From Cupriavidus taiwanensis (lineage in GTDB: Bacteria; Pseudomonadota; Gammaproteobacteria; Burkholderiales; Burkholderiaceae), in the NCBI RefSeq assembly GCF_900250075.1, contig NZ_LT977071.1, forward strand, positions 2,715,546-2,779,545: a DNA stretch of 64,000 bases, given 5' to 3'. Each line of letters opens with the position of its first letter. Positions within the stretch are counted from its first letter, which is position 1. The notes below the pieces were generated by a model. The model saw nothing but the letters and a program-made list of their open reading frames with translations, was not told where the DNA came from and did no database searches. Below are positions 33,316-41,684 of this stretch, piece by piece. A program made the position numbers and the translations under genes.

Positions 33316-36300
33316 ATGGCAGCATCTGCCTACTACGATCAGGTACAGAAGGTCTACGTCGCCTACTACGGCCGCCCGGCCGATCCGACGGGCCTGGAGT
33401 TCTGGGCCACCAAGCTGGACGGTGTCGGTGGCAATCTGAACGCGATCATCGATGCCTTCGGCAACTCGGCCGAGTCGACTGCGCTGTATGGCGGCCAGAC
33501 CCACGGCGAGAAGATCAACGCGATTTACCAGCAGATGTTCGGCCGTGACGCCGAACCGGCCGGCCTCGCCTTCTATACCGGCCTGCTCGCGGCAAACCCG
33601 CCCAAGGCCACCCTGGCGAGCATCGCGCTGGACATCGTCAACGGCGCGCAAGGCAGCGACAAGGTCGCCATCGACGCCAAGCTGGCCGCGGCCGAAGGCT
33701 TCACCGCGGCCCTCAACACCACCACCGAAATCCTGAAGTACAGCGGCGACTGGGCCGCGCAGCAGGCGCGTGACTGGCTCAAGCCGGTCGACCAGCCTGG
33801 CGAGGGTGGCAACCCGCAAGCCGCGATCGACAAGATCGTTGCTGGCCCGGCGCCGCAACCGGGCAGCAAGGTGCTGACCACCGCCATCGACACCATCACG
33901 CTCGGCGCCGCCGATACCGTGACCGGCGGCACCGAGACCCTGACCCAGGGCGACTCGATCACCGGCCCGGGCAAGGTCGTGCTGAGCCTGGCTGCCAAGC
34001 AGGATCTCTACTCCGGCACCACCATCGCCGGCGCCAGCAAGGTCACCATCCAGCCGACCGGCGATGTCGCCGTCACCACCAAGAACTGGACCGACATCCA
34101 GCAGGTCGTGGTCGAGAAGGTCAAGGGCGACGTGAGCCTGGAAGACCTGCAGGGCGCCGCCACGCAGTATGACCTCGTCGACGCGATCCAGGCCGAAGAC
34201 AAGATCACGCTGAACTTCGACGGCCAGCAGATCCAGGGCAAGGAAGCCAACGTCTCGGTCAAGGAAGTCAACGCGACGGTCGAGATCAACACCGATGCCG
34301 GCTTCGACGTCGAGACCATCAACCTGACCATCAACGATGACAAGGCTGGCTTCGAGTCGAACCTGACCGACCTGATCGGCGACGGTACCAAGACGCTGAA
34401 CATCAAGGGCGGCCAGGCCGGCCTGAACTTCGGCATCAAGGGCGCGCTGGACTCGACCCTGACCACCATCGACGCCTCGGGCGCACTGGCCAACCTGAAC
34501 CTGAACATCTCGGAATCGGACCAGCAGGTCAACGTCAAGCTGGGCTCGGGCAACGACGTGCTGAACGTCGGCGACTCGCTGCGCACGGGTGACGTGATCG
34601 ACGGCGGTGCCGGCGCCGACAAGGTCGTCGCCGTGTTCGACGCCAACGCCACGGTCGCCGAAGCCAACCGCGCGCCGACCATGAGCCGCGTCGAGACGCT
34701 GGACGCCACGTTCCTGAACGCGGTCCACCTGGACGGCACCAACATCAACGACCTGGCCACGATCAACCTGAAGGCCTCGACCGGCCGTGCCGACTTCAAC
34801 AACTTCGACAGCACGCTGAAGACCCTGAACATCCAGGGCAACCTGGCGCAGGGCGTCGAAGTGGACTACGACGGCCAGGCGCTGACCACGCTCGATATCA
34901 ACATCGAAGGCACCACCAGCGCGATCGGCAACGCCGGCAATCCGTCGGGCATCCGCGTCATCAACGCCGACAAGGTGGCGCTGAGCCACAACGGCAGCGA
35001 GAGCGTGGTGATTTCCCGCGGCCTGCAGGTGGACGACTCGTTCTCGGGCCGCTACACCACCGACCTGTCGATCACCAACAACTCCGCTGGCAACCTCACC
35101 ATCGATGGCAACAACTTCACGGACAGCGTCATCCTCGATGGCGACACCGTGCAGCGCCTGAGCATCAAGTCGACCGGCCTGGGCGACCTGTCGCTGGGCA
35201 GCCAGTTCGAAAGCCTGATGGATGAAGCGACCAACCTGCAGCACCTGGTCGTGGAAGGCGCCACCGACAGCGACATCGAGATCGGCCGCGTGGGTGATGC
35301 CCGTGCCGCCGGCGACCTCGAAACCGTGAAGCTCAGCACCGGCATCAGCACCGAGTTCACCTCGTGGGGCATCGATGCCGCCGGCGCTGACAAGCGCGCC
35401 ACCATCACCAGCATCGACATTGCTGCCGCGGCTTCGGGCCATATGCACCTGCTCGGCGGCTTCGAAGGCGGCGAATGGCTGCAGGCTGCCTCCGTCAACC
35501 TGATGAAGGTCGACGTGGCTGCCGGCGCTTCGGTGAACGGTGACGCCAGCGGTACGGTGTGGGCGAATGGTCAAGGCTATGCCGGCCTCGACATCCCGGT
35601 CGGCTACTCCAGCCTGGTGCGCCTGGACCTGGACGAGCAGGCCGGCGCCGACAGCAAGCTGATCCTGTCGGGTTCCGGCGAGGTCACCGGCTTCGCGTTC
35701 GAGGACAACAACTTCGCCACCATCGACGCATCGGCCCTCAAGGGCAGCGGCGTGACGATCGTGATGGAAGATCCGTCCGACGCGGCAGCGTTCACCTTCA
35801 TCGGCTCGGGCCAGCGTGATGTGGTCTACGCCTCGAACAGCGCCGATACGCTCAACGGTGGCGCCGGCGACGACACGCTGTTTGGTAACGGCGGTGCCGA
35901 CGTGATCAACGGCGAAGCGGGCGACGACGAGCTGTTCGGCGGCGAAGGCAACGACACGCTCGACGGCGGCGCAGGCGATGACTTCATCGCCGGCGGCCTC
36001 CACGCCGACGTGCTGACCGGCGGCGCGGGCGCGGATTCGTTCTACTTCAACTTCGACCAGAACCACCTGGCCGAGGCTGGCAAGTCGACGAACCCGGGCG
36101 CGGCGGCCAAGCAGGACGTCATCACCGACTTCAAGGTGGCCGAGGACACCATCCTGGTCGACGTGTCGAACCCGCTGGCCCAGGGCGACTACGCCATGTA
36201 CGTGACGAACGCCCCGGGCGGCAACGGCCTGCCGGCATTCGCCTTCTACATCGGCGACGGCCTGGATCCGGTCAACGTCGTGATCCGCGTGGGCACGTAC

Positions 36301-36504
36301 AACGAAGACGGCTCGTTCAACTACAACGCCAGCGGCACCGACCTGCAACTGCTGTTCAACACCGAAGGCGAGGCGTTCAACCCGCTCGACTTCACGCTGA
36401 ACAACGGCGCCCAGGCCTTCGTACAGGCCGAGCACGAAGTCGCGCTGCTGGGCGCGGCGAACCAGCTGGGCAGCCTGTCGACGTCGGACCTGGTCTGGGT
36501 CTGA
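33316..36504 (+). CDS. Secreted DUF4214/RTX protein, S-layer-like
   Basis: The 1062-residue acidic protein contains no cysteine. Residues 1 to about 140 hold DUF4214-type units (QKVYVAYYGRPADPTGLEFW and AIYQQMFGRDAEPAGLAFYT). A long beta-rich Thr/Asn/Asp repeat-like body follows (about 180-830), then a block of calcium-binding nonapeptides at about 840-905 (GGAGDDTLFGNGGADVINGE) and a C-terminal region ending STSDLVWV, a typical uncleaved type I secretion signal. There is no Sec signal. AGGAGA precedes the ATG and codon use is strongly biased, as in very abundant proteins. The gene is monocistronic. The type I system at 20311-24937 is the likely exporter. S-layer or adhesin roles are both possible. 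Confidence 0.88.
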   Translation: MAASAYYDQVQKVYVAYYGRPADPTGLEFWATKLDGVGGNLNAIIDAFGNSAESTALYGGQTHGEKINAIYQQMFGRDAEPAGLAFYTGLLAANPPKATLASIALDIVNGAQGSDKVAIDAKLAAAEGFTAALNTTTEILKYSGDWAAQQARDWLKPVDQPGEGGNPQAAIDKIVAGPAPQPGSKVLTTAIDTITLGAADTVTGGTETLTQGDSITGPGKVVLSLAAKQDLYSGTTIAGASKVTIQPTGDVAVTTKNWTDIQQVVVEKVKGDVSLEDLQGAATQYDLVDAIQAEDKITLNFDGQQIQGKEANVSVKEVNATVEINTDAGFDVETINLTINDDKAGFESNLTDLIGDGTKTLNIKGGQAGLNFGIKGALDSTLTTIDASGALANLNLNISESDQQVNVKLGSGNDVLNVGDSLRTGDVIDGGAGADKVVAVFDANATVAEANRAPTMSRVETLDATFLNAVHLDGTNINDLATINLKASTGRADFNNFDSTLKTLNIQGNLAQGVEVDYDGQALTTLDINIEGTTSAIGNAGNPSGIRVINADKVALSHNGSESVVISRGLQVDDSFSGRYTTDLSITNNSAGNLTIDGNNFTDSVILDGDTVQRLSIKSTGLGDLSLGSQFESLMDEATNLQHLVVEGATDSDIEIGRVGDARAAGDLETVKLSTGISTEFTSWGIDAAGADKRATITSIDIAAAASGHMHLLGGFEGGEWLQAASVNLMKVDVAAGASVNGDASGTVWANGQGYAGLDIPVGYSSLVRLDLDEQAGADSKLILSGSGEVTGFAFEDNNFATIDASALKGSGVTIVMEDPSDAAAFTFIGSGQRDVVYASNSADTLNGGAGDDTLFGNGGADVINGEAGDDELFGGEGNDTLDGGAGDDFIAGGLHADVLTGGAGADSFYFNFDQNHLAEAGKSTNPGAAAKQDVITDFKVAEDTILVDVSNPLAQGDYAMYVTNAPGGNGLPAFAFYIGDGLDPVNVVIRVGTYNEDGSFNYNASGTDLQLLFNTEGEAFNPLDFTLNNGAQAFVQAEHEVALLGAANQLGSLSTSDLVWV

Positions 36505-36538
36505 TCGTTACCCGGTAGTTGTAGCTTGCAGTGGGAAA

Positions 36539-36565
36539 GGGCTGGCCGCGGGCCAGCCCTTTTTT
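36539..36565 (+). terminator. Strong Rho-independent terminator of the RTX/S-layer-like gene
   Basis: GGGCTGGCC (36539-36547) and GGCCAGCCC (36551-36559) form a nine-bp stem with a three-base loop. Six T follow and AAA precedes. It lies 34 bp after the stop codon. Confidence 0.93.
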
Positions 36566-36632
36566 CCAGTCGGATTGCCGCGCACTGGTCCCCATGCGTC
36601 CCGCGACCGTATGCGCCCGCTCGCCTTATCGT

Positions 36633-36872
36633 ATGAATGTCCGCTTCATCATGCCCGATGCCGCTCCCGCGCAGCCCCCTTTCGTCCTGGTCATGCGCGA
36701 AGACGACGGCGGATGGCACGTCCGGATGCTGACGGATGGCTTCGTCGTCTCGCTGACCGAGACTTTTTCCACCAGGCAGGAAGCTGTCGCCGCGGCGGCC
36801 GAGGCCTTTCCCAGCCTGCAAATCGATATCGGTGCGCCGCCGCCCAAGGCACAGGGTCGAACGGACCCCTGA
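36633..36872 (+). CDS. Small protein of unknown function (DUF2188-like pattern)
   Basis: The 79-residue frame has the core FVLVMREDDGGWHVRMLTDG and FSTRQEAVAAAAEAFPS, the beta-strand/helix pattern seen in small DUF2188-like proteins in which an aromatic strand is followed by an EA-rich helix. No transmembrane or signal sequence is seen. Alternative starts are at 36594 and 36651. Its stop lies inside the 8-bp tandem repeat that follows. Confidence 0.5.
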   Translation: MNVRFIMPDAAPAQPPFVLVMREDDGGWHVRMLTDGFVVSLTETFSTRQEAVAAAAEAFPSLQIDIGAPPPKAQGRTDP

Positions 36873-36909
36873 GACCCTGAGACCCTGAGACCCTGTGACC
36901 CTGTGACCC
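36867..36909. repeat. 8-bp tandem repeat (CCCTGAGA/CCCTGTGA)
   Basis: Three copies of CCCTGAGA and two of CCCTGTGA run head to tail, followed by a partial CCC. It begins at the stop codon of the small upstream gene. A slippage repeat is the likely origin. Confidence 0.8.
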
Positions 36910-36955
36910 AGAGGCGCCCGCTTCCCGACGATGCGCCGGGCAACCATGGCAATCG

Positions 36956-37879
36956 TCAGGCCACAATCCCGCCATGCACCGGCGCACCGCCTTCGGGCAC
37001 CTCCGCACTCAGAATCGTCCCCGTGGTGGATTCCGTCATCAGCAGCGTCTTGCCGTCGGCGCCGCCGAAGCACAGGTTGGTCAACGATGCGCCGACCGGC
37101 GTGCGGATGACTTCGACCGGCTCGGCGCGATGGTTCAGCACCCAGACATAGCCAAGCCCCGGATTGGCCACCAGCAGGAATCCGTCGGCACGCATGGCGA
37201 GCCCGTCCGGACCGCTCGGTCCGTATGACGTGAAGAACCGGCCCACCTTGCTGACGGAGCCGTCGGCCTGCAGCGGCACGCGCCACACGCAGTTGCCACG
37301 CGTCATGGCGACGTACAGCACCTTCTCGTCGGGCGACAGCACCAGGCCATTCGGGCTTGGCGCATTGTTCAGCAGCACATCGAGCTTGCCCGCGGGCGAC
37401 AGGCGGTAGACGCGGCCGGTGGGATCGTGCATCCCGGTCTGGCCCTGGTCCGTGAAGTACAGGTTGCCCGCCGAATCGAAGGTCAGGTCGTTGACACCGC
37501 GGAAGCGCTCTGAATTCCTGCGCTCAAGGAACGGCGTCACGGCGCCGGTCTCCGGGTCCAGCCGCATCAGCCCGTTGCGGTAGTCCGTGATCAGGAAGTC
37601 GCCGCTGGCCAGGCGCTTCATGCCGTTCGGCTCGCCGTCGTACTCGGCCACCAGTTCCCAGCTGCCCTGCAGCGATATGCGGAACACGCGGCCATAGGGA
37701 ATGTCGGTCACCCACAGGTGGCCTTCCGACCAGACCGGGCCTTCCAGGAATGACTCCGTGACCGCACCGCCGCGATTGGCCAGCGACCACGCGTTGTCCC
37801 GATCCTGCCGCCGGAACGATTGCGGTAGGCGGGTAAGCACCGTGGCGTCGCGCACGGTGGGTTGCTGAAGCAGGATCAT
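36956..37879 (-). CDS. SMP-30/gluconolactonase-family protein
   Basis: The 307-residue beta-propeller protein has the SMP-30 hallmarks EGPVWSEGHLWVTDIPYGRV, EPNGMKRLASGDFLITDYRNG, GVNDLTFDSAGNLYFTDQG and PNGLVLSPDEKVLYVAMT, which include the metal-binding Glu and Asn/Asp residues. It likely opens a sugar-acid lactone. The ATG at 37879 lies 17 bp after the Bug stop and is more likely than the longer form, which overlaps that gene. It is the last gene of the IclR-linked catabolic operon. Confidence 0.88.
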   Translation of the reverse strand: MILLQQPTVRDATVLTRLPQSFRRQDRDNAWSLANRGGAVTESFLEGPVWSEGHLWVTDIPYGRVFRISLQGSWELVAEYDGEPNGMKRLASGDFLITDYRNGLMRLDPETGAVTPFLERRNSERFRGVNDLTFDSAGNLYFTDQGQTGMHDPTGRVYRLSPAGKLDVLLNNAPSPNGLVLSPDEKVLYVAMTRGNCVWRVPLQADGSVSKVGRFFTSYGPSGPDGLAMRADGFLLVANPGLGYVWVLNHRAEPVEVIRTPVGASLTNLCFGGADGKTLLMTESTTGTILSAEVPEGGAPVHGGIVA

Positions 37880-37896
37880 CGTGGTTGCCAGTGCGA

Positions 37897-38868
37897 TTAC
37901 TGCTTTTCGATATTGGCCTTCTGCGCAACGGCCGCCCATTGCTCGGTTTCCCGCTGGATCAGCTGTGCAAACGCGCTGCTGTCCAGGCTGCCCGGTTGCG
38001 AGCCCATTTGCGCCAGGAACTGCTTCATGTCAGGCGACTGCAGGGCCTTCTGCACCTCTGCCTGCAGCCGGGCGATCACTTCCGCGGGCGTTCCCTTCGG
38101 GGCTGCCAGGCCTGACCAGTTGAACAGGCTGAATGTCGGCAGCCCGGCTTCCGCGAAGGTCGGCACTTCCGGAAACACATCGAGCCGGCGCTTGCCGCTG
38201 ATGGCAAGCAGGCGCATCTGGTTGCCCTTGACCGGCGCCAGCGCGGTCGGCGTGGACACCACCAGCAAGTCGACGCTGCCGCCCAGCAGGCCGACCATGG
38301 CGTCGCCGGCACCCTTGTACGGAACGTGCATCAGCTTGATGCCGGCGGCCTGCTGAAAGGCTTCCGCGGAAAAATGGGGCGAGCTGCCCGGACCGCCACT
38401 CCCGAATGTCACCTCGCCCGGATGCGCCTTGGCATGTCGGATCAGTGACTCCAGGTCCTTGAAGCGCGAATCGGCCTTGACCCCGACCACCACCGGCGAG
38501 AACGCGAACGGGGCGATCGGCACCAGCGCGGTCTGGTGGTCCCAGTTCAGTTTCTTGAAGACGTAGGGCAGCGTGGTGTAGGAGTTGTCATTGGCCAGCA
38601 GCGTATAGCCGTCGGCCGGCGCCTTGACGACCAGCGTGGTGCCGATGGTGCCGGAAGCGCCCGGCTTGTTCTCGACCACGAAACTCTGGCCGGTCTGCTC
38701 GGTAAGCTTCTGCGCCACCTTGCGGGTCACCACGTCGACGGCGCCGCCCGGGGGATTCGGCACGACAATGCGCACAGGCTTGTCGGGGTAGGCCGCCAAC
38801 GCCGGCGCCGCACTGGCGGTGGCGATCGCGGCGAGCACTGCAAACAGACCAAATTTGCGATGAATCAT
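37897..38868 (-). CDS. Bug-family tripartite tricarboxylate transporter substrate-binding protein
   Basis: The 323-residue periplasmic protein has signal peptide LFAVLAAIATASAAPALAA, then YPDKPVRIVVPNPPGGAVDV, VVENKPGASGTIG and ADGYTLLAND. The start at 38868 has GGAGA upstream. It is the second Bug protein of this operon and differs strongly from the one at 40611, so the two probably bind different but related acids. No TctAB genes are nearby. Confidence 0.9.
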   Translation of the reverse strand: MIHRKFGLFAVLAAIATASAAPALAAYPDKPVRIVVPNPPGGAVDVVTRKVAQKLTEQTGQSFVVENKPGASGTIGTTLVVKAPADGYTLLANDNSYTTLPYVFKKLNWDHQTALVPIAPFAFSPVVVGVKADSRFKDLESLIRHAKAHPGEVTFGSGGPGSSPHFSAEAFQQAAGIKLMHVPYKGAGDAMVGLLGGSVDLLVVSTPTALAPVKGNQMRLLAISGKRRLDVFPEVPTFAEAGLPTFSLFNWSGLAAPKGTPAEVIARLQAEVQKALQSPDMKQFLAQMGSQPGSLDSSAFAQLIQRETEQWAAVAQKANIEKQ

Positions 38869-38953
38869 CGTTGTCTCCTGGCAGCGGCCGGTCCGACTGC
38901 CCGCCGGCCGCCATGCCTGTATTGTTTTGACTGGTGAAGCGTCGAAGCCTCGC

Positions 38954-39889
38954 CTAGACCGTCGCGGCAGAGCCCTGCAGCACGGCAAGCACGTTGTTCG
39001 CGGCCCCCACCCCCATGTTCACGTACGCCGCATCGCTGACACCGCCGATATGCGGCGACAGGATGACGTTGGGCAGCGTCTGGAACGGATGCGGCACGGC
39101 CATCGGCTCGACGGCGAAGCTGTCGAGGCCGGCCGCGTAGAGCCTGCCGTCGAGTGCCTCGGCCAGCGCCGGCTCGTCGATCAGGCCGCCGCGGGCGGTG
39201 TTGACCAGGATGGCGCCGTGCTTGAACAGGGCCAGCGTCTCGCGGTTGAGCATGCCGCGGTTTTCGTCGGTCAGCGGACAGTGCAGCGACACCACGTCCG
39301 CTGCCTGGTAGAGCTGCGCCAGCTCGCTGACCAGCGTGACGCCGGCGGGTGGTGTCTTCGCATAGGGATCGAAGGCGATCACGCGCATGCCCATGGCCAC
39401 CCCGGTCACCGCGACGCGGCGGCCGATCTCGCCCAGGCCGACGATGCCCAGGGTGCGGCCATTGAGTTCGATGGTCTTGTGGATCGACTTGTCCCAGTGG
39501 CCCGCGCGCATGCGCGCGTTCAGCTGCGGCACCGCCTTGGCACAGGCGAGGATCAGCGCCCAGGCATGCTCGGCCACCGCGGCGGCATTGGCGCCGACCG
39601 CGGCCTTCACCGCGATGCCGCGCGCGGCCGCGGCCTTCTGGTCGATCACGTCGATGCCGCTGCCGTGCTTCGAGATCACCTTCAGGGCCGGCGCCGCATC
39701 CATGACTTCGGCCGTCACGCTGCCATAGCGCACGATGATGCCGACCGGGTTGTGCTGCCGCGCCAGCGCGACGAGCTCGTCGGTCTGCGGCTTCTTGCCC
39801 GCGAACACGATCTGGTAGTCACCAAGCAGCGCGAGCGCTTCCGGTGCCAGGTCCGCACCCGTGACGATAATGACGTCCTTGCTGGTCAC
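38954..39889 (-). CDS. D-isomer-specific 2-hydroxyacid dehydrogenase
   Basis: The 311-residue NAD-dependent enzyme has the Rossmann motif LGIVGLGEIGRRVAV, the substrate Arg in VNTARGGLIDE and the catalytic His in LSPHIGGVS. It resembles phosphoglycerate/hydroxypyruvate dehydrogenase-like enzymes. The GTG at 39889 overlaps the RraA-like stop (GTGA) with GGGAG upstream, so translation is coupled. It should interconvert a 2-hydroxy and a 2-keto acid in the pathway fed by the Bug proteins. Confidence 0.9.
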   Translation of the reverse strand: MTSKDVIIVTGADLAPEALALLGDYQIVFAGKKPQTDELVALARQHNPVGIIVRYGSVTAEVMDAAPALKVISKHGSGIDVIDQKAAAARGIAVKAAVGANAAAVAEHAWALILACAKAVPQLNARMRAGHWDKSIHKTIELNGRTLGIVGLGEIGRRVAVTGVAMGMRVIAFDPYAKTPPAGVTLVSELAQLYQAADVVSLHCPLTDENRGMLNRETLALFKHGAILVNTARGGLIDEPALAEALDGRLYAAGLDSFAVEPMAVPHPFQTLPNVILSPHIGGVSDAAYVNMGVGAANNVLAVLQGSAATV

Positions 39890-40569
39890 AGGGCTTCTCC
39901 CTGCTTCAGGACGCCGGCCGTCACCAGCGATGCCAGCAGCCACGGGGCGGTGGTATTGCCCTCCTTGATCTGCGCGATGCGCATGGCTTCGGCCTCTTCC
40001 TTCTTCGCCGCGGCATCGAGCAGCGCCTCGATCTTGCCGCGCTCGACCACGACCAGGCCGTCGGCATCGCCGCAGATATAGTCGCCCGGGTTCACCGTGA
40101 CGCCGCCGACGGAAATCGGGTGGCCGATGCGGCCGCCGACTTCCTTGGTCGGGCCATTGGGATTGGTGCCCACCGAGAAAACCGGGAACTGCATGTCCTC
40201 CAGCTCGAGGCTGTCACGCACGGCGCCATCGATCACGACCCCGGCGATCCCCCGCTGGCGGGCGGCATGCATCATGATCGTTCCCATCAGCGCGGAGGTC
40301 TGGTCGCCCTTGCCGTCCACCACCAGCACATCGCCGGGCTGCGCCAGCGCCAGCGCGGCGTGGATCATCAGGTTGTCGCCGGGACGGACTTCGACGGTGA
40401 ATGCCGGGCCGGCGACCTTCATGGTCGGGCGCAGGGCGCGGATGCGGCCATGCAGCGCGCCGCGGCGTCCGCCGACATCCGACAGGATCGCCGGCTGGAA
40501 GCGCGCGGCACGCTCGACCACGGCGGCGGGCACGCGTTCGAACGATTTGATGATGTTGGGCAAGCTCAT
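39886..40569 (-). CDS. RraA-family protein (aldolase-like)
   Basis: The 227-residue protein has RraA-fold motifs ILSDVGGRRGALHGRIRAL, PGDNLMIHAAL, VVDGKGDQTSALMG and GVVIDGAVRDS. In catabolic operons such proteins often act as 4-hydroxy-4-methyl-2-oxoglutarate/oxaloacetate-type aldolases rather than RNase E inhibitors. The ATG at 40569 fits the family start (MSLPNIIKSFERVP). It is coupled to the dehydrogenase gene and follows a Bug gene. Confidence 0.88.
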   Translation of the reverse strand: MSLPNIIKSFERVPAAVVERAARFQPAILSDVGGRRGALHGRIRALRPTMKVAGPAFTVEVRPGDNLMIHAALALAQPGDVLVVDGKGDQTSALMGTIMMHAARQRGIAGVVIDGAVRDSLELEDMQFPVFSVGTNPNGPTKEVGGRIGHPISVGGVTVNPGDYICGDADGLVVVERGKIEALLDAAAKKEEAEAMRIAQIKEGNTTAPWLLASLVTAGVLKQGEAL

Positions 40570-40610
40570 GGAAAACTCCAGCAAGATGAGAGGGATAGGG
40601 TCGAAGTCGA

Positions 40611-41588
40611 TCAGTCCAGCTTGGTGCCGGAGGCCTTGATGACCGCGGCCCAGCGTCCGATGTCCTGCCTGATCAGCGTGGTGAAGGCTTCGGGCGTGCC
40701 GACCAGCACCGAGGCGCCCTGTTCGTTCAGCTTCCTGGCCAGCGCCGGGGACTGCAGCGCCTTGTTGAACTCCGCATTGAGCCGCACGACGATGTCCTTC
40801 GGTGTCGCGGCCGGCGCGACGAAGCCGAACCAGGTCGCCGTCTCGAAGCCGGGATAGCCGGACTCGGCCACGGTCGGAACCTGGGGCAGGTCGGGCAGGC
40901 GCTTCGCTGACGTCACCGCCAGCGGCCGCAGCTTGTTGTTCTTGATGTGGCCGAGCAGCGTCGGCACGGACGCCATGTACAGGTCCACCTGTCCGCCCAT
41001 CAGGTCGTTGACCGCCTGTGCCGCGCCCTTGTACGGGACGTGGGTAAATTTGACTTTCGCAGTGCTTTGCAGCTGCTCGCCACCCAGGTGGGCAACGGTG
41101 CCGTTGCCTGGCGAGGCAAAGTTAAGCGATGCGGGCTTGGCCCGGGCGGCCTGGATCACGTCCTTCATGGTCTTGTAGGGCGAGTTGACGTGCGTCACCA
41201 GCACCAGCGGCGCGGAGGCGACCAGGCTGACCGGCGCCAGGTCCTTCAGCGGGTCATACGGCAGGTGTTCGTACAGCGAGGCGTTGATGGCCAGGTTGCT
41301 GGTCTGCCCCATGGCGATGGTGTAGCCATCGGCCGGCGCTTTGGCCGCCGCGTCGACGCCGAGGTTGCCGCCGGAGCCCGGCTTGTTTTCCACGACAAAG
41401 ACCCAGCCGGTCGACTTCGCCACGGTATTGGTCACCTCGCGCGCGATGATGTCGGTGCCGCCGCCGGCCGGGAACGGAACGATCACGCGGATGGGCTTGG
41501 CGGGATATGGCGACGCGGCATGGACGCTGGCGGATGCCATCAGCAGGCCGGCAATGGCCAGGAGGACGCGACGGGATGTGGACTGCAT
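40611..41588 (-). CDS. Bug-family tripartite tricarboxylate transporter substrate-binding protein
   Basis: The 325-residue periplasmic protein starts MQSTSRRVLLAIAGLLMASA (signal peptide), followed by YPAKPIRVIVPFPAGGGTDI and VVENKPGSGGNLGV. GGAGA lies upstream of the ATG at 41588. It is the first gene of the five-gene minus-strand operon and faces the IclR regulator gene across a 96-bp control region. Confidence 0.92.
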   Translation of the reverse strand: MQSTSRRVLLAIAGLLMASASVHAASPYPAKPIRVIVPFPAGGGTDIIAREVTNTVAKSTGWVFVVENKPGSGGNLGVDAAAKAPADGYTIAMGQTSNLAINASLYEHLPYDPLKDLAPVSLVASAPLVLVTHVNSPYKTMKDVIQAARAKPASLNFASPGNGTVAHLGGEQLQSTAKVKFTHVPYKGAAQAVNDLMGGQVDLYMASVPTLLGHIKNNKLRPLAVTSAKRLPDLPQVPTVAESGYPGFETATWFGFVAPAATPKDIVVRLNAEFNKALQSPALARKLNEQGASVLVGTPEAFTTLIRQDIGRWAAVIKASGTKLD

Positions 41589-41640
41589 GGATGTCTCCGA
41601 ATCTGGTTTCGTTGTGATTCGGATTGTGGTGCATCGTTTC

Positions 41641-41657
41641 ACGGCATACAATGCCGT
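41641..41657. promoter_or_regulatory. Inverted repeat, candidate IclR operator
   Basis: ACGGCAT and ATGCCGT form a perfect repeat around ACA, between the divergent Bug and IclR genes. TTTCAC and TTTCAT flank it as partial direct repeats, so the site may be extended. Confidence 0.6.
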
Positions 41658-41684
41658 TTCATACCGTGCACCGCATTTCGTGCC

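Noticed and set aside
33127..36435. 1102-codon open frame antisense to the RTX/S-layer-like gene
   Set aside because: The opposite strand has DUF4214, RTX repeats, a ribosome-binding site, promoter and terminator. The antisense frame has repetitive V/G/D/R composition produced by the strong codon bias of the real gene.
36867..36909. Possible CRISPR-like repeats
   Set aside because: The 8-bp units are directly tandem with no spacers and no cas genes are in the window.
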